DNA of 63,057 nt, from contig NZ_BATQ01000186.1 in the NCBI RefSeq assembly GCF_000739635.1, positions 1 to 63,057 of the forward strand, in the 5' to 3' direction. This DNA comes from Verrucomicrobium sp. BvORR034. Its GTDB lineage: Bacteria > Verrucomicrobiota > Verrucomicrobiia > Verrucomicrobiales > Verrucomicrobiaceae. Below are positions 9,682 to 19,228 of this stretch, one piece after another. The notes beneath the pieces are model-generated. The model saw only the letters and a program-made list of their open reading frames with translations, was not told where the DNA came from and ran no database searches. The position numbers and the translations under genes were made by a program. Numbering within the stretch: the first letter of the stretch is position 1; each line of letters starts with the position of its first letter.

Positions 9682-9900
9682 GAGCCTTTCGCATCCAAGT
9701 TCCTTGGCAGGCACTAACTTCCTCATATGCGATGTCTGAATCGTCGGATGCGACCGCCTGCCCAAGAGGAGCTCCATGTCCGCGAGGGTAACGGGTATCA
9801 AACACCCCCTGTGCACAGCAGACGGTCATCTCTTGTTCGGCATCGATACTTAGGGTCTTCGCCCCTGGCAGGGCTCTTTGAGCCTTTCAGCCCGACTTGC
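9682..9900 (+). repeat. Multi-hairpin dispersed repeat, module 2 (right copy)
   Basis: Non-coding. The block TTGGCAGGCACTAACTTCC and about 80 bases after it match 432-540 in the same orientation, whereas module 1 beside it is inverted relative to the left copy. The two modules therefore move or invert independently. A weaker AGGGC-type hairpin follows near 9875. Confidence 0.7.
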
Positions 9901-9940
9901 GTTGGCGCGCGGCCTCACCATCAATCACTTCAAACACGTC

Positions 9941-11218
9941 CTAATACTTCGGAAAAATCGCCGACGTCGGGAATCTGTCTTCGTGGCTGAAGTTCCCGCT
10001 GTTGAGGTACTCCTCCCGCGGCATGTGCACATCAGGCCACGCTGCGGGACGGATGCGGACCACTCGGGTGGGGCGGAGGCCTTCGGTGATGAGGTCGGTC
10101 TCAAAACGGACCTGGATGCCGCTGCTACCCAGAGGGGCCTCACCAGGCGTCTTCGTGACGTCGAGGATTTTGCCTCGTGCGGCCATTTGCGCGGGTCCAG
10201 CGGTGCCGCCTTCGGTATGTTTCAACGTGTTCTCCACCCCATTCATCACGGCCGGGATGTCCTTCTTGAAATCGGCGTAGAGGGAGGGGTCCATGCCGCC
10301 GAACAGGGTCGCGGTGACGGTCGCGCGACCAAACTTGCCGTATTCAACGGCATCCACCCAGGCGGGCATCCAGCGGCTGCGGATAAACGCCTTGTGCGTC
10401 TCCGTCTGGACATGGACGGCGCGTTGCATCGATGCGTCGTCCAGCCAGATGTCTGAGATGTGGAAGCGGGTAAAAACACCGCCCAGCGTCGGTTTCCACG
10501 TGATCCCCAGCAGGACGGCCTGGTCATTCAGGGACTTCTTGCCGCTGGCGGGCCATGTACCCTCGGTGATCAAGTCGATGCGCGTGAGGCATTCGCGACC
10601 GCGCCAGATGCGGGTGGCGGCGTCGAAGCTCAGTGTTTCCTCGCTACTGGACTTGCTGTCCCCGCCTGCGCCTGTTCCTGCCTTGGGTTCACGGCTGGCG
10701 ACGATCATCCCCTCGTTGTTTCCAAGATCCACTTCTTTCAGTTTCCAGACCAAGCCCTCGCGCTGGCAGTGACTGGGTTCGTCTTCGAGAAGGAGGACGT
10801 GGTTCTCGGCGGGGGCACTTCCGGCGTCACCGTAGCCCGACGTCTTCTCCTTGTTGTTGACCGGCAGAACGGGCACGGCGGAGAGCTTCGGATCCGGCGG
10901 GAGAAAGGCATGGACGTGCAGCACGGTGCCGAGAGGAATGTCCCGCAGATCTGCTGGTGCGCCGTGATAGCGCACCATGCCGTAAGGGAGCATGGCAAAA
11001 GGCTGCGGATCGTTCCGGCGAAACACCCCCGACCCTGCCACGCGGAGGCTTCCCCGGCGGTTCGCATGATCGACAAACACCAACTCGCCCCGATAGGAGT
11101 GCGCCTTCTCCAATGGAGGAAACTTCCCCGCCTCAGGCCGGAAGGGCTCGTCTGCGGCAGGTGCGGTGGTGGTGAGCACGCACGAGAGAGTGGCGAGCAG
11201 GGTGAGGGCGGGTTTCAT
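9941..11218 (-). CDS. Uncharacterised secreted protein, tandem paralogue 1
   Basis: A 425-residue protein with a Sec-type signal peptide ([20 protein letters not shown], likely cut near AAD). I do not recognise a domain. It is clearly paralogous to the next gene upstream on the same strand (11313-12593). Both share [52 protein letters not shown] and [20 protein letters not shown]. The reading frame opens earlier at 11284, but ATG 11218 puts the signal peptide at the N-terminus. It is last in a minus-strand run after the DUF1592 and DUF1552 genes, so an exported or envelope role linked to those proteins is plausible but inferred. Confidence 0.75.
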   Translation of the reverse strand: MKPALTLLATLSCVLTTTAPAADEPFRPEAGKFPPLEKAHSYRGELVFVDHANRRGSLRVAGSGVFRRNDPQPFAMLPYGMVRYHGAPADLRDIPLGTVLHVHAFLPPDPKLSAVPVLPVNNKEKTSGYGDAGSAPAENHVLLLEDEPSHCQREGLVWKLKEVDLGNNEGMIVASREPKAGTGAGGDSKSSSEETLSFDAATRIWRGRECLTRIDLITEGTWPASGKKSLNDQAVLLGITWKPTLGGVFTRFHISDIWLDDASMQRAVHVQTETHKAFIRSRWMPAWVDAVEYGKFGRATVTATLFGGMDPSLYADFKKDIPAVMNGVENTLKHTEGGTAGPAQMAARGKILDVTKTPGEAPLGSSGIQVRFETDLITEGLRPTRVVRIRPAAWPDVHMPREEYLNSGNFSHEDRFPTSAIFPKY

Positions 11219-11260
11219 GAAAGAACGGATCAATGAAGTGATGGAGTAGCGGAGTATTCG

Positions 11261-11304
11261 AGTGATGGAGTTCCAATGCTCCACCGCTCCATTGCTCCAT
11301 CACT
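11261..11304 (-). other. GGAG-rich inter-cistronic hairpin
   Basis: The spacer between the two paralogues is almost entirely degenerate TGGAG-type repeats and holds a perfect 10-bp stem, AGTGATGGAG (11261-11270) with CTCCATCACT (11295-11304). No T-run follows, so it is not a standard terminator. It may stabilise or process the transcript. Confidence 0.5.
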
Positions 11305-11312
11305 CCAGGAGA

Positions 11313-12593
11313 TCAGTACTTCGGAAAGATGACCGGGGTCGGAAAGCGGTCTTCGGCATCGGAGCCATCTCCCACATACTCCTCCCGGGGCACTTGCACC
11401 TGGGGCCAGCCTGAAGGACGGATGCGGACGACTCTCCCGGAGCGGATGCCTTCGATGACGAGGTCTGTCTCAAACTGGACCTGGATGCCGCTGCTGCCCA
11501 GCGGGGCCTCTCCAGAGGCTTTCGTGACGTTGAGGACGGGGCCCTTGGAAGCCATGTGCGCGGGGCCGTAGGCACCTCCGGCATGCTTCAGGGTATTCTC
11601 GGCCCCATTCACCAGCACCTGGCCGCCCTTCTGGAAGTCGGCGTAGAGAGATTCGTCCATGCCACCAAACAAGGTCGCGGTCACGGTGGCGCGACCGAAC
11701 TTGCCATACTCAACGGCATCCACAAAGGCGGGCATCCAGCGGCTGCGAATGAAAGCCTTGTGCGTCTCGGTTTGATTTTGAGCGGCACGTTGCATCGAAG
11801 CGTCATCCAGCCAGATGTCAGAGATATGGAAGCGGGTGAAGATACCATCGGGCGTGGGCCTCCAGGTGATCCCGAGCAGGACGGCCTGGCCATCGAGTGA
11901 TTTCTTGCCGCTGGCGGGCCAGATGCCCTCAGTGATCAGGTCGGCGATCCCAAGGCATTCGCGACCGCGCCAGACACGCGTGGCGGCGTCGAAGGTCAGC
12001 TTTTCCTCCTCGGCTTTGCCACCCGCAGCAGTTCCCGCCTTGGGCTCGCGGCTGGCGATGATCATCCCCTCCTTGTCTTTGAGCTCGAGTTCCTTGAGCT
12101 TCCAGACCAATCCCCCGCGCTGACAATGGCTGGGCTCGTCTTCCAGGAGAAGAACGTGGTTCTCAGCCGGTGCCACGCCAGTGCCGCTGTAGCCCGCGAT
12201 TTTGTCCTTGTTGTTGACCGGCAACACCGGCACGGCGGAGAGCTTCGGATCCGGCGGGAGGTAGGCCCGGACGTGCAGCACCGTGCCGAGCGGGATGTCC
12301 CTCAAATCGGCCGGCGCGCCATGATAGCGGACGACGGCGTAGGGAAGCAGCGCGAAGGGATGCGGCGCATTTCGGAAATAAGTGCCCGCCGCTTGGATGC
12401 GAAGACTGCCGCGACGGTTGGCATGATCCACGAACACCAGTTCACCCCGGTACGAGTGCGCCTTTTCGAAAGAGGGGAACTTCCCTGCTTCGGGGCGATA
12501 CGGTTCCTCTACAGCGACAGGGGCGGCGGCGGATGTGAAGGAGGAGAGAGAGAGGCCGAGGCACAGGGCCAGGAGCCAGGGGGCTCGGTTCAT
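11313..12593 (-). CDS. Uncharacterised secreted protein, tandem paralogue 2
   Basis: A 426-residue paralogue of the 9941-11218 product, similar along its whole length, with a signal peptide beginning MNRAPWLLALCLGLSLSSF. Conserved features include [20 protein letters not shown] near residue 44, the [20 protein letters not shown] block, an [11 protein letters not shown] stretch with a shared Cys and His, and a [19 protein letters not shown] stretch. The shared Asp, His and Cys residues are candidates for metal or active sites, but none matches a catalytic motif I know. Tandem duplication with clear divergence suggests distinct partners or substrates. Confidence 0.75.
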   Translation of the reverse strand: MNRAPWLLALCLGLSLSSFTSAAAPVAVEEPYRPEAGKFPSFEKAHSYRGELVFVDHANRRGSLRIQAAGTYFRNAPHPFALLPYAVVRYHGAPADLRDIPLGTVLHVRAYLPPDPKLSAVPVLPVNNKDKIAGYSGTGVAPAENHVLLLEDEPSHCQRGGLVWKLKELELKDKEGMIIASREPKAGTAAGGKAEEEKLTFDAATRVWRGRECLGIADLITEGIWPASGKKSLDGQAVLLGITWRPTPDGIFTRFHISDIWLDDASMQRAAQNQTETHKAFIRSRWMPAFVDAVEYGKFGRATVTATLFGGMDESLYADFQKGGQVLVNGAENTLKHAGGAYGPAHMASKGPVLNVTKASGEAPLGSSGIQVQFETDLVIEGIRSGRVVRIRPSGWPQVQVPREEYVGDGSDAEDRFPTPVIFPKY

Positions 12594-12642
12594 GCGAGGA
12601 GTGGAGAGGCGGGGTGTTGGAGTATTGGAATGATGAAATGGC

Positions 12643-12678
12643 GGAGCTCTGGAGTGATTTCCTCTACTCCAGAGCTCC
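12643..12678 (-). other. Perfect 13-bp stem hairpin in the operon spacer
   Basis: GGAGCTCTGGAGT (12643-12655) pairs perfectly with ACTCCAGAGCTCC (12666-12678) across a 10-base loop, 11 bases after the DUF1552 stop codon. There is no U-tract on the transcribed strand, so simple Rho-independent termination is not supported. The wider spacer is again built from GGAG repeats, as at 11219-11312 and 14067-14127. Confidence 0.6.
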
Positions 12679-12689
12679 CTGATGCCACC

Positions 12690-14066
12690 TCAGAGCGCGA
12701 TCACCTTGTTGCTGTCGCCAAACTTGTCGGTCTCCACGCCCATGCGCTGGGCCATGAGGAGGAGCAGGTTGCTCATGTGGGCGTCGGTGTTCACGGGGCG
12801 GCTGCAGACTTGATAGTGCGCAGTGGTGAGCCCGCCGTCTGCACCAAGTGAGTAGCCCTGGAATCCTGCGGCGGCCGCGTTGAAATCCAAATGCTGCCCG
12901 TGCTTCAGCCCGAGGTCCGAGCCGCCGGCGAGCACGAGGGGGAGGTTGGCGTTGCCATGGCTGTGACCATAGGACATGCCGCTGCCGAAGAGTGACATCG
13001 TGGAGCCGAGCAATGACTTGCCGTTGATGTCCTTGGTCTCCGCGAGCCGGGTGAGGAAATAGCTGTACTGCTCGATGGCGAAGGTGTCGTAGTTCGTGAG
13101 CTTCTCCATGTAGCCCTGATCGCCGCCGTGGTGGCTGAGCTGGTGACGCGATTCCGTGATGCCGATTTCAGGAATGGCAATGGCCTGGCCCTCACCCCCC
13201 AGGCTGAAGGTGGCCACGCGGGTCACATCCGTCTGGAACGCCAGCACCATGAGGTCATAGACCGTCCGGAAATAGTCGCCCGCTTTGGTGTCGGCGATGT
13301 CGCGGTTGGTGCGCTGGCGATCGGCGTCGGAGACGGCAGGCAGCGGCGTATCCAGCCACGCATCGGCCCGCCGGGTGCGGATCTCTGCTTCGCGGACGGA
13401 GGTGAGGTATTGATCCATGCGCCCTTTGTCTTGGGAGCCCATCTTCTTCTCCATCCGACGTACCTCAGCGAGGTTGTCATCCAGGACGCTGCCTTTGCGG
13501 CGCAAGGCCCGCCGCTGGGCGGCGATGCCACCTTTTGGCTCCTCGAACATGGAGGCAAAGATCTCACTGCAACGACGCATGGCCGGCAGCCGGACTCCGT
13601 CCGCCGTCCAGGCGAGGGATTCCTGCGTGATGGCGACCTCCAGTGACGGGTAGCGGGTGTGCTGTGCCGTGATCTCGGCCATCTTCTGGTCCACCGAGAT
13701 GGTGTTCTTATCAGAGGGCCCAAGCTTGCCTCCCGTCAGCCAGATGTTGATGCAGTTGTGGTGATGACTGAGGCTGCCCGGGTGATGCAGACCGCTGATG
13801 GGCGTGATGGACTGGCGGTGCTTCTCCAACGGCATGAGCGACCGGGAGAATTGGTAATCTTTCCCTCCCTTGGTGATCTGGTAGTTCAGCGAATGCACGC
13901 CGTTCGCCAGATAGATGAAAGCGCTGCGCCGCGGCGTGGCGGTCACTGCCTCCGCTGCTCGAGCCGGGACCATGCACTCCAGCAGCGGCAAGGAAATGAA
14001 AGAGCCCAATGCCTTGAGGGCATGGCGGCGGTCGATCAGCCAGGATTGGGAAAGGTAGGTGCTCAT
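12690..14066 (-). CDS. DUF1552 domain-containing exported protein
   Basis: A 458-residue protein of the DUF1552 family, typical of Verrucomicrobia and Planctomycetes. The N-terminus has a Tat-like signal ([18 protein letters not shown]). The body carries family features: [13 protein letters not shown], a [20 protein letters not shown] segment rich in His, VDQKMAE, and [20 protein letters not shown] near the C-terminus. The biochemical activity of the family is not established. It lies 61 bp downstream of the DUF1592-type cytochrome gene on the same strand. That pairing is common in these phyla, so the two probably act together outside the cytoplasm. Confidence 0.9.
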   Translation of the reverse strand: MSTYLSQSWLIDRRHALKALGSFISLPLLECMVPARAAEAVTATPRRSAFIYLANGVHSLNYQITKGGKDYQFSRSLMPLEKHRQSITPISGLHHPGSLSHHHNCINIWLTGGKLGPSDKNTISVDQKMAEITAQHTRYPSLEVAITQESLAWTADGVRLPAMRRCSEIFASMFEEPKGGIAAQRRALRRKGSVLDDNLAEVRRMEKKMGSQDKGRMDQYLTSVREAEIRTRRADAWLDTPLPAVSDADRQRTNRDIADTKAGDYFRTVYDLMVLAFQTDVTRVATFSLGGEGQAIAIPEIGITESRHQLSHHGGDQGYMEKLTNYDTFAIEQYSYFLTRLAETKDINGKSLLGSTMSLFGSGMSYGHSHGNANLPLVLAGGSDLGLKHGQHLDFNAAAAGFQGYSLGADGGLTTAHYQVCSRPVNTDAHMSNLLLLMAQRMGVETDKFGDSNKVIAL

Positions 14067-14127
14067 GGGACGGAGGGGTGGAGTGACGGAGAAATGGAGT
14101 GGTGGAATACTGGAGTAATGGGAAGCA

Positions 14128-16578
14128 TCATCTCTTCCGCATGAGGTTGGACAGAGCCACGGCGCGGACGATGTCCTTCACCCCGTACTGGTTCTTCTTC
14201 GCTTCTGCTGCGATGACCGTGATGTCGTCCTCGTCATCCACGGTGAGCACGCGGCGGAGGCCGTAGGTGCTGAGGTGCTCGATGAAGGCTCGCACGAACT
14301 TGTCGCGATCCTCGATCAAGAGGCGTTTGAAATCGTTGGCATCCTTGAAGGTGCGACCATCGGGCATTTCGCCACTGGGATTGACCAGAGGGTTTTTGCC
14401 GACCCCCGCCGCGACATTCTCATGAGTACGCCACTGGCCGATCGCATCGTAGTTGTCCCAGGCGAGCCCAAGGGGGTCGATCTTGGCGTGGCAGGCCGCG
14501 CAGTTCACGTTGTTGCGGTGCGCCTCCAGTTTGTCCCGGAGGGTTGCCTTGGGGCTTGTCGGCGGATTGGGTTCAATGGCAGGCACGTTGGCCGGGGGCG
14601 GCGGGGGTGTCTTGCCCAGGATCACCTCGCTGAGCCAGACACCGCGGTGCACTGGACGGTGGCGTGTGCCGTCCGAGGTCAGCCCGAGCGTCGCGCCCAT
14701 GGTGAGCAGTCCGCCGCGACGATCCTCAGGCTTGAGCGAGACGCGCAGGAAACCGTCCGTCTTGGGCTCGGGGAGTCCGTAGAAATCACAGAGCCGGGAG
14801 TTGGCCATGGTCCAGTTGGAATCGAGGAAACTTTCCATGGGCAGGTTCTTCACGAGCATTTCGCGGAAGAACTCCACCGGCTCTTCCCGCATGCTCGTCT
14901 CCAGCCACAGGTCATAGGCGGGGTAGAGCTTCTTGTCCGGCGGGAACATGCCCACGCGATGCAATTGCAACCACTGGCGGGAGAAGTCTTCAACAAAGCG
15001 GTTGATCCGGCTGTCCGTCAAAATCCGGTCCACCTCCTTCTTCAGCCCCTCGCCGTTCAGGGTGCCGCCTTTGGCCGCCTTGAAAAGGGCGTCATCCGGC
15101 ATCGAGCTCCACAGAAAGTACGAGAGCCGGGAGGCGAGCTCCAGATCGGTGAGGCGCTCGCGGGCCACCGGCTCGCCCTCAACGAGGTAGAGGAAATTAC
15201 GGGAGGTCAGCACACCCTGCATCGCCACCCGGTAGGCCTCGGCTGGCTTTTCGCCTGCCTCGCGTTCGGTGAGGTAGGATTTCAGATACTCCGCCAGCTC
15301 CTCCTGGTTGACGGAGCGGCGCCAGGCGCGTTCGGCGAAGCGCTGCAGATGCTCGGCGACCACCTCGGGGGTCGCGTCATCGGCAGGCACCAGGTCCTTG
15401 CGCCGGGACTTTTCCGCATCGGTCACCAGCGGCCCCTCCCATTCGATCCAATCAAGGAGCACCGTCGAGAAGAGGCCGTTCCCCTTGTCATCGAACATCT
15501 GCGGGGCGTTCGGGTTCAGGAGCAGGGTCTCGCTGCTATGCGTGAACACATAGCCGCCCCGGCTGGAGAGCGCATTGCGGAAGGCCGCGCCGCTCCTTCT
15601 GTCCACCACATCGGTGGCCACGACGCAGAAGTCCAGCGTCGCGGGCATTTCGAGAAACACCTCGAACTCATATACCTGCGGCTTGTCCTCCGGCGCTGTG
15701 ATGTCCAGGTCGATGAGGCTGTCCACCGTCTCCTCGCCGGTCCGCTTGCCGATGCTCAAGTGCGCGGGCTGGCCGCCGGGAGGACGGATGCCGCTGGCCT
15801 GGATGCGGACTTTGTAGAGCCCGCTGGACTCCGGCCCCGGTTTCCCAAACCAGTTGGGTGAGAGCGCGTTCTGAACGGTGCCGGGGAAGAGGAGGTAACG
15901 CAGCGGGCGCTTGATGCCGAACCGGTCCAGAGCCGCCTGTTGTTCCTTGCCGCCGTTGTAGCGCAGATCCGCTGCGATCTTGCGGACTTTGCGAGCCTCG
16001 GCACCAGAAGCGACCGGGAAGGCGCGGTCCAGCACGGTGCCCGCGGCACGGTAATAGCGGTCTACATGCGACGGCGAAAGCGACAACTCCGAGCCGATGC
16101 GCTCAAATCCATGCCACAGCGTGTCTTCGTTCAGCTCCCCGGGCTTGGCGGGATCGTACCGCACGCCGAGCAGGTCATAGACCGTGTTCTGATACTCCTT
16201 CCGGCTCAGGCGGTAATGCGTGACCGCCGGCCGCGCTGCCATCCGCGCCGCCCGGCCCTCCTTGATCAGGGAGTCGAGTTGCGTCACGAAGGCCGAGATC
16301 TCCTCCTGCGTCGGTTTCTTCTCCTTCTTCGGAGGCATCTCGCCGGAATTCACCTGTTCGATCATCTCCGCCCAATGATGGGAATCCGCGCCCAGCTTGA
16401 AGTCGCGCGAGAGCTTGTCGATCCGCAGGTCCCCCTTCTCCTTCTCAGGGCCGTGACAGCTGATGCAGTGTTTCTCCAGGAAGACGTCAATCGGCCCGGC
16501 GGCGCGGGCGGCACCGGCAAGGCCAAAACCAAGGCTGGCGACCAAGATGGCGGGGAGGCTGGAATCGAAACGGGTCAT
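14128..16578 (-). CDS. DUF1592/DUF1588-type planctomycete cytochrome c protein
   Basis: An 816-residue exported protein. After a signal peptide comes a c-type haem motif in [17 protein letters not shown] (CxxCH at about residues 37-41). The DUF1587, DUF1595, DUF1592, DUF1588 and DUF1585 modules then follow in the usual order. Recognisable parts include [54 protein letters not shown] and a second CAACH motif in [19 protein letters not shown]. Such proteins are periplasmic or surface multidomain cytochromes thought to take part in polymer degradation or redox chemistry. It is the first gene of the run reading down to 9941. Family assignment is strong; the substrate is unknown. Confidence 0.92.
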   Translation of the reverse strand: MTRFDSSLPAILVASLGFGLAGAARAAGPIDVFLEKHCISCHGPEKEKGDLRIDKLSRDFKLGADSHHWAEMIEQVNSGEMPPKKEKKPTQEEISAFVTQLDSLIKEGRAARMAARPAVTHYRLSRKEYQNTVYDLLGVRYDPAKPGELNEDTLWHGFERIGSELSLSPSHVDRYYRAAGTVLDRAFPVASGAEARKVRKIAADLRYNGGKEQQAALDRFGIKRPLRYLLFPGTVQNALSPNWFGKPGPESSGLYKVRIQASGIRPPGGQPAHLSIGKRTGEETVDSLIDLDITAPEDKPQVYEFEVFLEMPATLDFCVVATDVVDRRSGAAFRNALSSRGGYVFTHSSETLLLNPNAPQMFDDKGNGLFSTVLLDWIEWEGPLVTDAEKSRRKDLVPADDATPEVVAEHLQRFAERAWRRSVNQEELAEYLKSYLTEREAGEKPAEAYRVAMQGVLTSRNFLYLVEGEPVARERLTDLELASRLSYFLWSSMPDDALFKAAKGGTLNGEGLKKEVDRILTDSRINRFVEDFSRQWLQLHRVGMFPPDKKLYPAYDLWLETSMREEPVEFFREMLVKNLPMESFLDSNWTMANSRLCDFYGLPEPKTDGFLRVSLKPEDRRGGLLTMGATLGLTSDGTRHRPVHRGVWLSEVILGKTPPPPPANVPAIEPNPPTSPKATLRDKLEAHRNNVNCAACHAKIDPLGLAWDNYDAIGQWRTHENVAAGVGKNPLVNPSGEMPDGRTFKDANDFKRLLIEDRDKFVRAFIEHLSTYGLRRVLTVDDEDDITVIAAEAKKNQYGVKDIVRAVALSNLMRKR

Positions 16579-16975
16579 CGGATTGAGACCATTACGTAAC
16601 CCGCGCCGCCTTTATGCACGAACCCCGAGAACTCGGGGGTCGGGGCGGGCGGCAGCAGGGGTGGTGAATCTTATCTACGGTCTCACCCGAAGATCTCCTT
16701 CACCCCGTCGGAAGGTGCCTGGCGGCCATTTCCATAAACACCTGTCTTCTTTGAAATCCTCCATTCGATTGCAGATGCCCGAATGCCGGATAGAGGAGGG
16801 GCTAGGCATTGACCCGTTCGGACAATAGGAGGCAAGTTCTCGCTGTGGAATGGATCTCGCCAGACGCTTGATTGTGGAGCCCGTTTGTCGCAAGCAGTAT
16901 GCCCGCGCGGGCTGCTATGGGCACACCATGTTTATCGGTGCTTTTTGCGGCAACTTTGCCCCGCTGGGGTTCTCA
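16579..16975. other. Gene-free stretch
   Basis: No credible gene. One perfect short hairpin (CCCCGAG-AA-CTCGGGG, about 16622-16637) lies just upstream of the cytochrome gene. The right end borders the inverted-repeat element at 16976. Confidence 0.5.
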
Positions 16976-17196
16976 GAACCTGTTTGGATAAAAGCGCTGG
17001 GTGTGTTGCGAGGCATTTTGAGTCTGGACAAGGCGCGAAGAGGGCGTGAATCGAGATTCACAACCGATGAGCAACGCCGTCCAGGCTCAAAAGGACCGCA
17101 ACCCGGAGGGGCAGATCTCAGCCTCGGCGAAGCCGCTTTTATCTCATTCCCTTAATTGAACCTGCCACACCCGGATGTTTTTATCCAAACAGGTTC
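16976..17196. mobile_element. 221-bp non-autonomous element with 18-bp terminal inverted repeats (MITE-like)
   Basis: The ends are perfect inverted repeats: GAACCTGTTTGGATAAAA at 16976-16993 and its reverse complement at 17179-17196. Each end is bordered by TCA (16973-16975 and 17197-17199), which could be a 3-bp target duplication. The interior has no transposase frame. The size, terminal repeats and lack of coding fit a miniature element mobilised in trans by an insertion sequence elsewhere. The right flanking TCA is also the stop codon of the minus-strand lipoprotein gene. Confidence 0.75.
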
Positions 17197-17613
17197 TCAG
17201 TAAAAATCAGGTTTTGCGACGGTCTGGAATTCAACCACCTCAGGCGGGTTGACATCATTCCCACGGAAAAGGTGCAATTGGATGTAACTCCCTTGACCAA
17301 TTTGGAATTGGAGGCCGCGAGACACAGTCTTTCCGTCTGATAACTGAACATCGATTTTTACTATGCCTACATCTTCAGTACATCTGAAGTCCAAAAATTT
17401 AGCGAGACCAGAGCTCGGATCGGTAGAGATTTTCTCGCTGCACAAGATCTTGTCATCAACTCGAAGTGTGACGTAGTCTTCTTGGTATCCTCCCGCTAAG
17501 TATAGTGAAACCTGCTCACCCGCCAGCTTTGACTTTTTGCCACTACAGGCAAGCCCGAATGTGGAGCAGAGCAACACACAAGTGACAAGAGTGATTGTTG
17601 GTTTCATTTCCAC
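17197..17613 (-). CDS. Small predicted lipoprotein
   Basis: A 138-residue protein with a lipoprotein signal peptide ending FGLAC, so probably anchored through that Cys. The rest is beta-rich (LYLAGGYQEDYVTLRVDDK, RGLQFQIGQGSYIQLHLF) and matches nothing I recognise. Base composition is more AT-rich than the neighbours, which may indicate acquisition. Its stop codon sits exactly at the right boundary of the 221-bp element, so the original C-terminus may have been cut or replaced by the insertion. It lies downstream of the predicted secretion effector on the same strand, but 161 bp away. Confidence 0.6.
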   Translation of the reverse strand: MEMKPTITLVTCVLLCSTFGLACSGKKSKLAGEQVSLYLAGGYQEDYVTLRVDDKILCSEKISTDPSSGLAKFLDFRCTEDVGIVKIDVQLSDGKTVSRGLQFQIGQGSYIQLHLFRGNDVNPPEVVEFQTVAKPDFY

Positions 17614-17774
17614 TCGCTTCCCGTTGCATTCTTAGTGAAGAGACTTCCAACCCTGTAAAGGTCATCTCGATACAAGTCGGAAGGATCCGAGTGTATCTTT
17701 TCGCTCACCATCTACCTGTCATAGCGCCAACGGACAGGCTATTGCAAAGAGAAGGCATTGCACCTGATCTTCTG

Positions 17775-18722
17775 CTACTTCTCCGGAGCGATGATGATGT
17801 GGGTGCGGCTTCCTTCGACCATGTCGATGACGCCCTGCGGGCCGACATTGGCCAGAGAGTTGAGATGGCTGAAGAGGTCCTTGGTGTGGCCCCGCCATTG
17901 TTCGCTGGTCGAGGTACCGTGCCCTTCCAATTGGAAAAAGGTGTCGCCATTGGGGGTCTTGCCAGTCAGGAGGTGGCCGAAGCCGTTGCCGCCCGAGGGG
18001 CCGCCGACGTCACTGGTGGGCATGTCGATCCCATATTGCTCACGTTTCACCGCGGTCTTGTCCGTCATGCTCGTGTAGTGCGAGGACTTGCCGGTGGCGG
18101 ACCGGTCAATCTTGTCTGGATTCTCTTTGAACTTGTCCAGAGTCTCGCTGCCGGGAACCACGACATGAGCACCATGCAGCACAGCGGCGCGAAACTCGTC
18201 CTGGGTCATCGGCCTGTATTTGGGCTCGCCATTTCCGTCAACGCCATCGCGACAGTAAGCGCGGGAACCCAGGTCATCGATGGTCTTGAGAATTTCTTTG
18301 TGCGGCTGACTGACTTTGTCGCTGCTCTGGGCGTTGTCGAACATGCTGCTGAGGCTGTCCACCCGCGACTTGTCGGAGAGGACTTTGGCCGGATCGGATT
18401 CTTGGGGGGCAAGCGTGTTGTAAACAGCTTTGCCCGTCTTCACGGCGGCCAAAGCCCCCATCTCAGGGCCCAAGACAGGACTCACCGTGGTGGCGACACC
18501 GTAGGAGACGCCCGCCGTGACCGCCCAGCGCCCGAGGGCCATGAAGCCGCTCACGACCTGCTTGGCGCTGGGCATCCAGCTGGTGCTGCCGCTGCCCCCT
18601 TCTGGGTTGACCATGGCCCCGGAGAACTTTGGGGAGGTCGTACGCCCCGGGGTGCTGCCGACGGATACCTCCCCTCCCACACCCGTCAGCGGGCTCGTCG
18701 AGCTGATGTTGCTACCGATCAT
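17775..18722 (-). CDS. Predicted type III secretion effector or translocated substrate
   Basis: A 315-residue protein with no recognised catalytic domain. The first 50 residues are rich in Ser, Thr and Gly (MIGSNISSTSPLTG and onward), as in many type III secretion signals. A hydrophobic region lies at about 65-100. A C-terminal part contains GFGHLLTGKTPNGDTFFQLE and GHGTSTSEQWRGHTKDLF with several His. The start is 9 bp after the stop of a CesT-like chaperone gene on the same strand, the classical arrangement of a chaperone with its cognate effector. The effector call rests on this context and the N-terminal composition. The activity is unknown, and no other secretion gene is in the window. 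Confidence 0.55.
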   Translation of the reverse strand: MIGSNISSTSPLTGVGGEVSVGSTPGRTTSPKFSGAMVNPEGGSGSTSWMPSAKQVVSGFMALGRWAVTAGVSYGVATTVSPVLGPEMGALAAVKTGKAVYNTLAPQESDPAKVLSDKSRVDSLSSMFDNAQSSDKVSQPHKEILKTIDDLGSRAYCRDGVDGNGEPKYRPMTQDEFRAAVLHGAHVVVPGSETLDKFKENPDKIDRSATGKSSHYTSMTDKTAVKREQYGIDMPTSDVGGPSGGNGFGHLLTGKTPNGDTFFQLEGHGTSTSEQWRGHTKDLFSHLNSLANVGPQGVIDMVEGSRTHIIIAPEK

Positions 18723-18731
18723 AGTGTTACC

Positions 18732-19196
18732 TCAGACTAAGGATGACAGGTCCGCCAGGTCGGTGTCAGGGCTCCCATCTGCGCCGTTCAGGCGCCCGGT
18801 AGCAGCCACCTCTCGCGCTTTGAAAATCAGATCGACCAGGCTCTCAAGTTCTTCCGTCAGCCAGTCAGCCGTCAGGTGCGCAGTCGGGAAGCTCTTGAAC
18901 ACGATGATGCTGCCGGTCTCGCGTTTCGCGGCGAAGGAGGCTCCGTCAGTCGCGGTGCCGAGAGCATGCAGTCTGAGCAGGTTCTCCAGCACCGTCGCTT
19001 CCACCTCCGGGTCGGGCCAGGGCATGAACTCGTTCCAGAGGCAGACGCGCTTCCCCTCATTGACAACATCGATGCGGATGACGGTGTTGTCCTGCAACGT
19101 GATCGAGAGGCTTTCCGTCTCGGAGTTGGGCGGTTGCAGGCCCAGCTGGGAGAGAGCCTGGGAAACGATGGATATAGCGTCCTGATTGGTGGTCAT
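18732..19196 (-). CDS. CesT/Tir-family type III secretion chaperone
   Basis: A 154-residue, probably acidic, cytoplasmic protein with the layout of class I type III chaperones: an N-terminal helix (ISIVSQALSQLGLQPP), beta strands ITLQDNTVIRIDVV and VCLWNEFMPW, a leucine-rich helix (LENLLRLHALG), a strand AKRETGSIIVFKSF, and a long C-terminal helix TEELESLVDLIFKAREVAA. Such chaperones bind the N-terminal region of one effector and deliver it to the secretion ATPase. The next gene begins 9 bp downstream. The upstream neighbour is a GNAT acetyltransferase 32 bp away on the same strand. Confidence 0.7.
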   Translation of the reverse strand: MTTNQDAISIVSQALSQLGLQPPNSETESLSITLQDNTVIRIDVVNEGKRVCLWNEFMPWPDPEVEATVLENLLRLHALGTATDGASFAAKRETGSIIVFKSFPTAHLTADWLTEELESLVDLIFKAREVAATGRLNGADGSPDTDLADLSSLV

Positions 19197-19228
19197 AGTC
19201 TTGTCCCCTGGACGCCTTTATCTGGATC

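Noticed and set aside
14275-15861. 528-codon plus-strand open frame
   Set aside because: Antisense to the DUF1592 gene, whose plus-strand shadow is open because of high GC. The composition is not protein-like.
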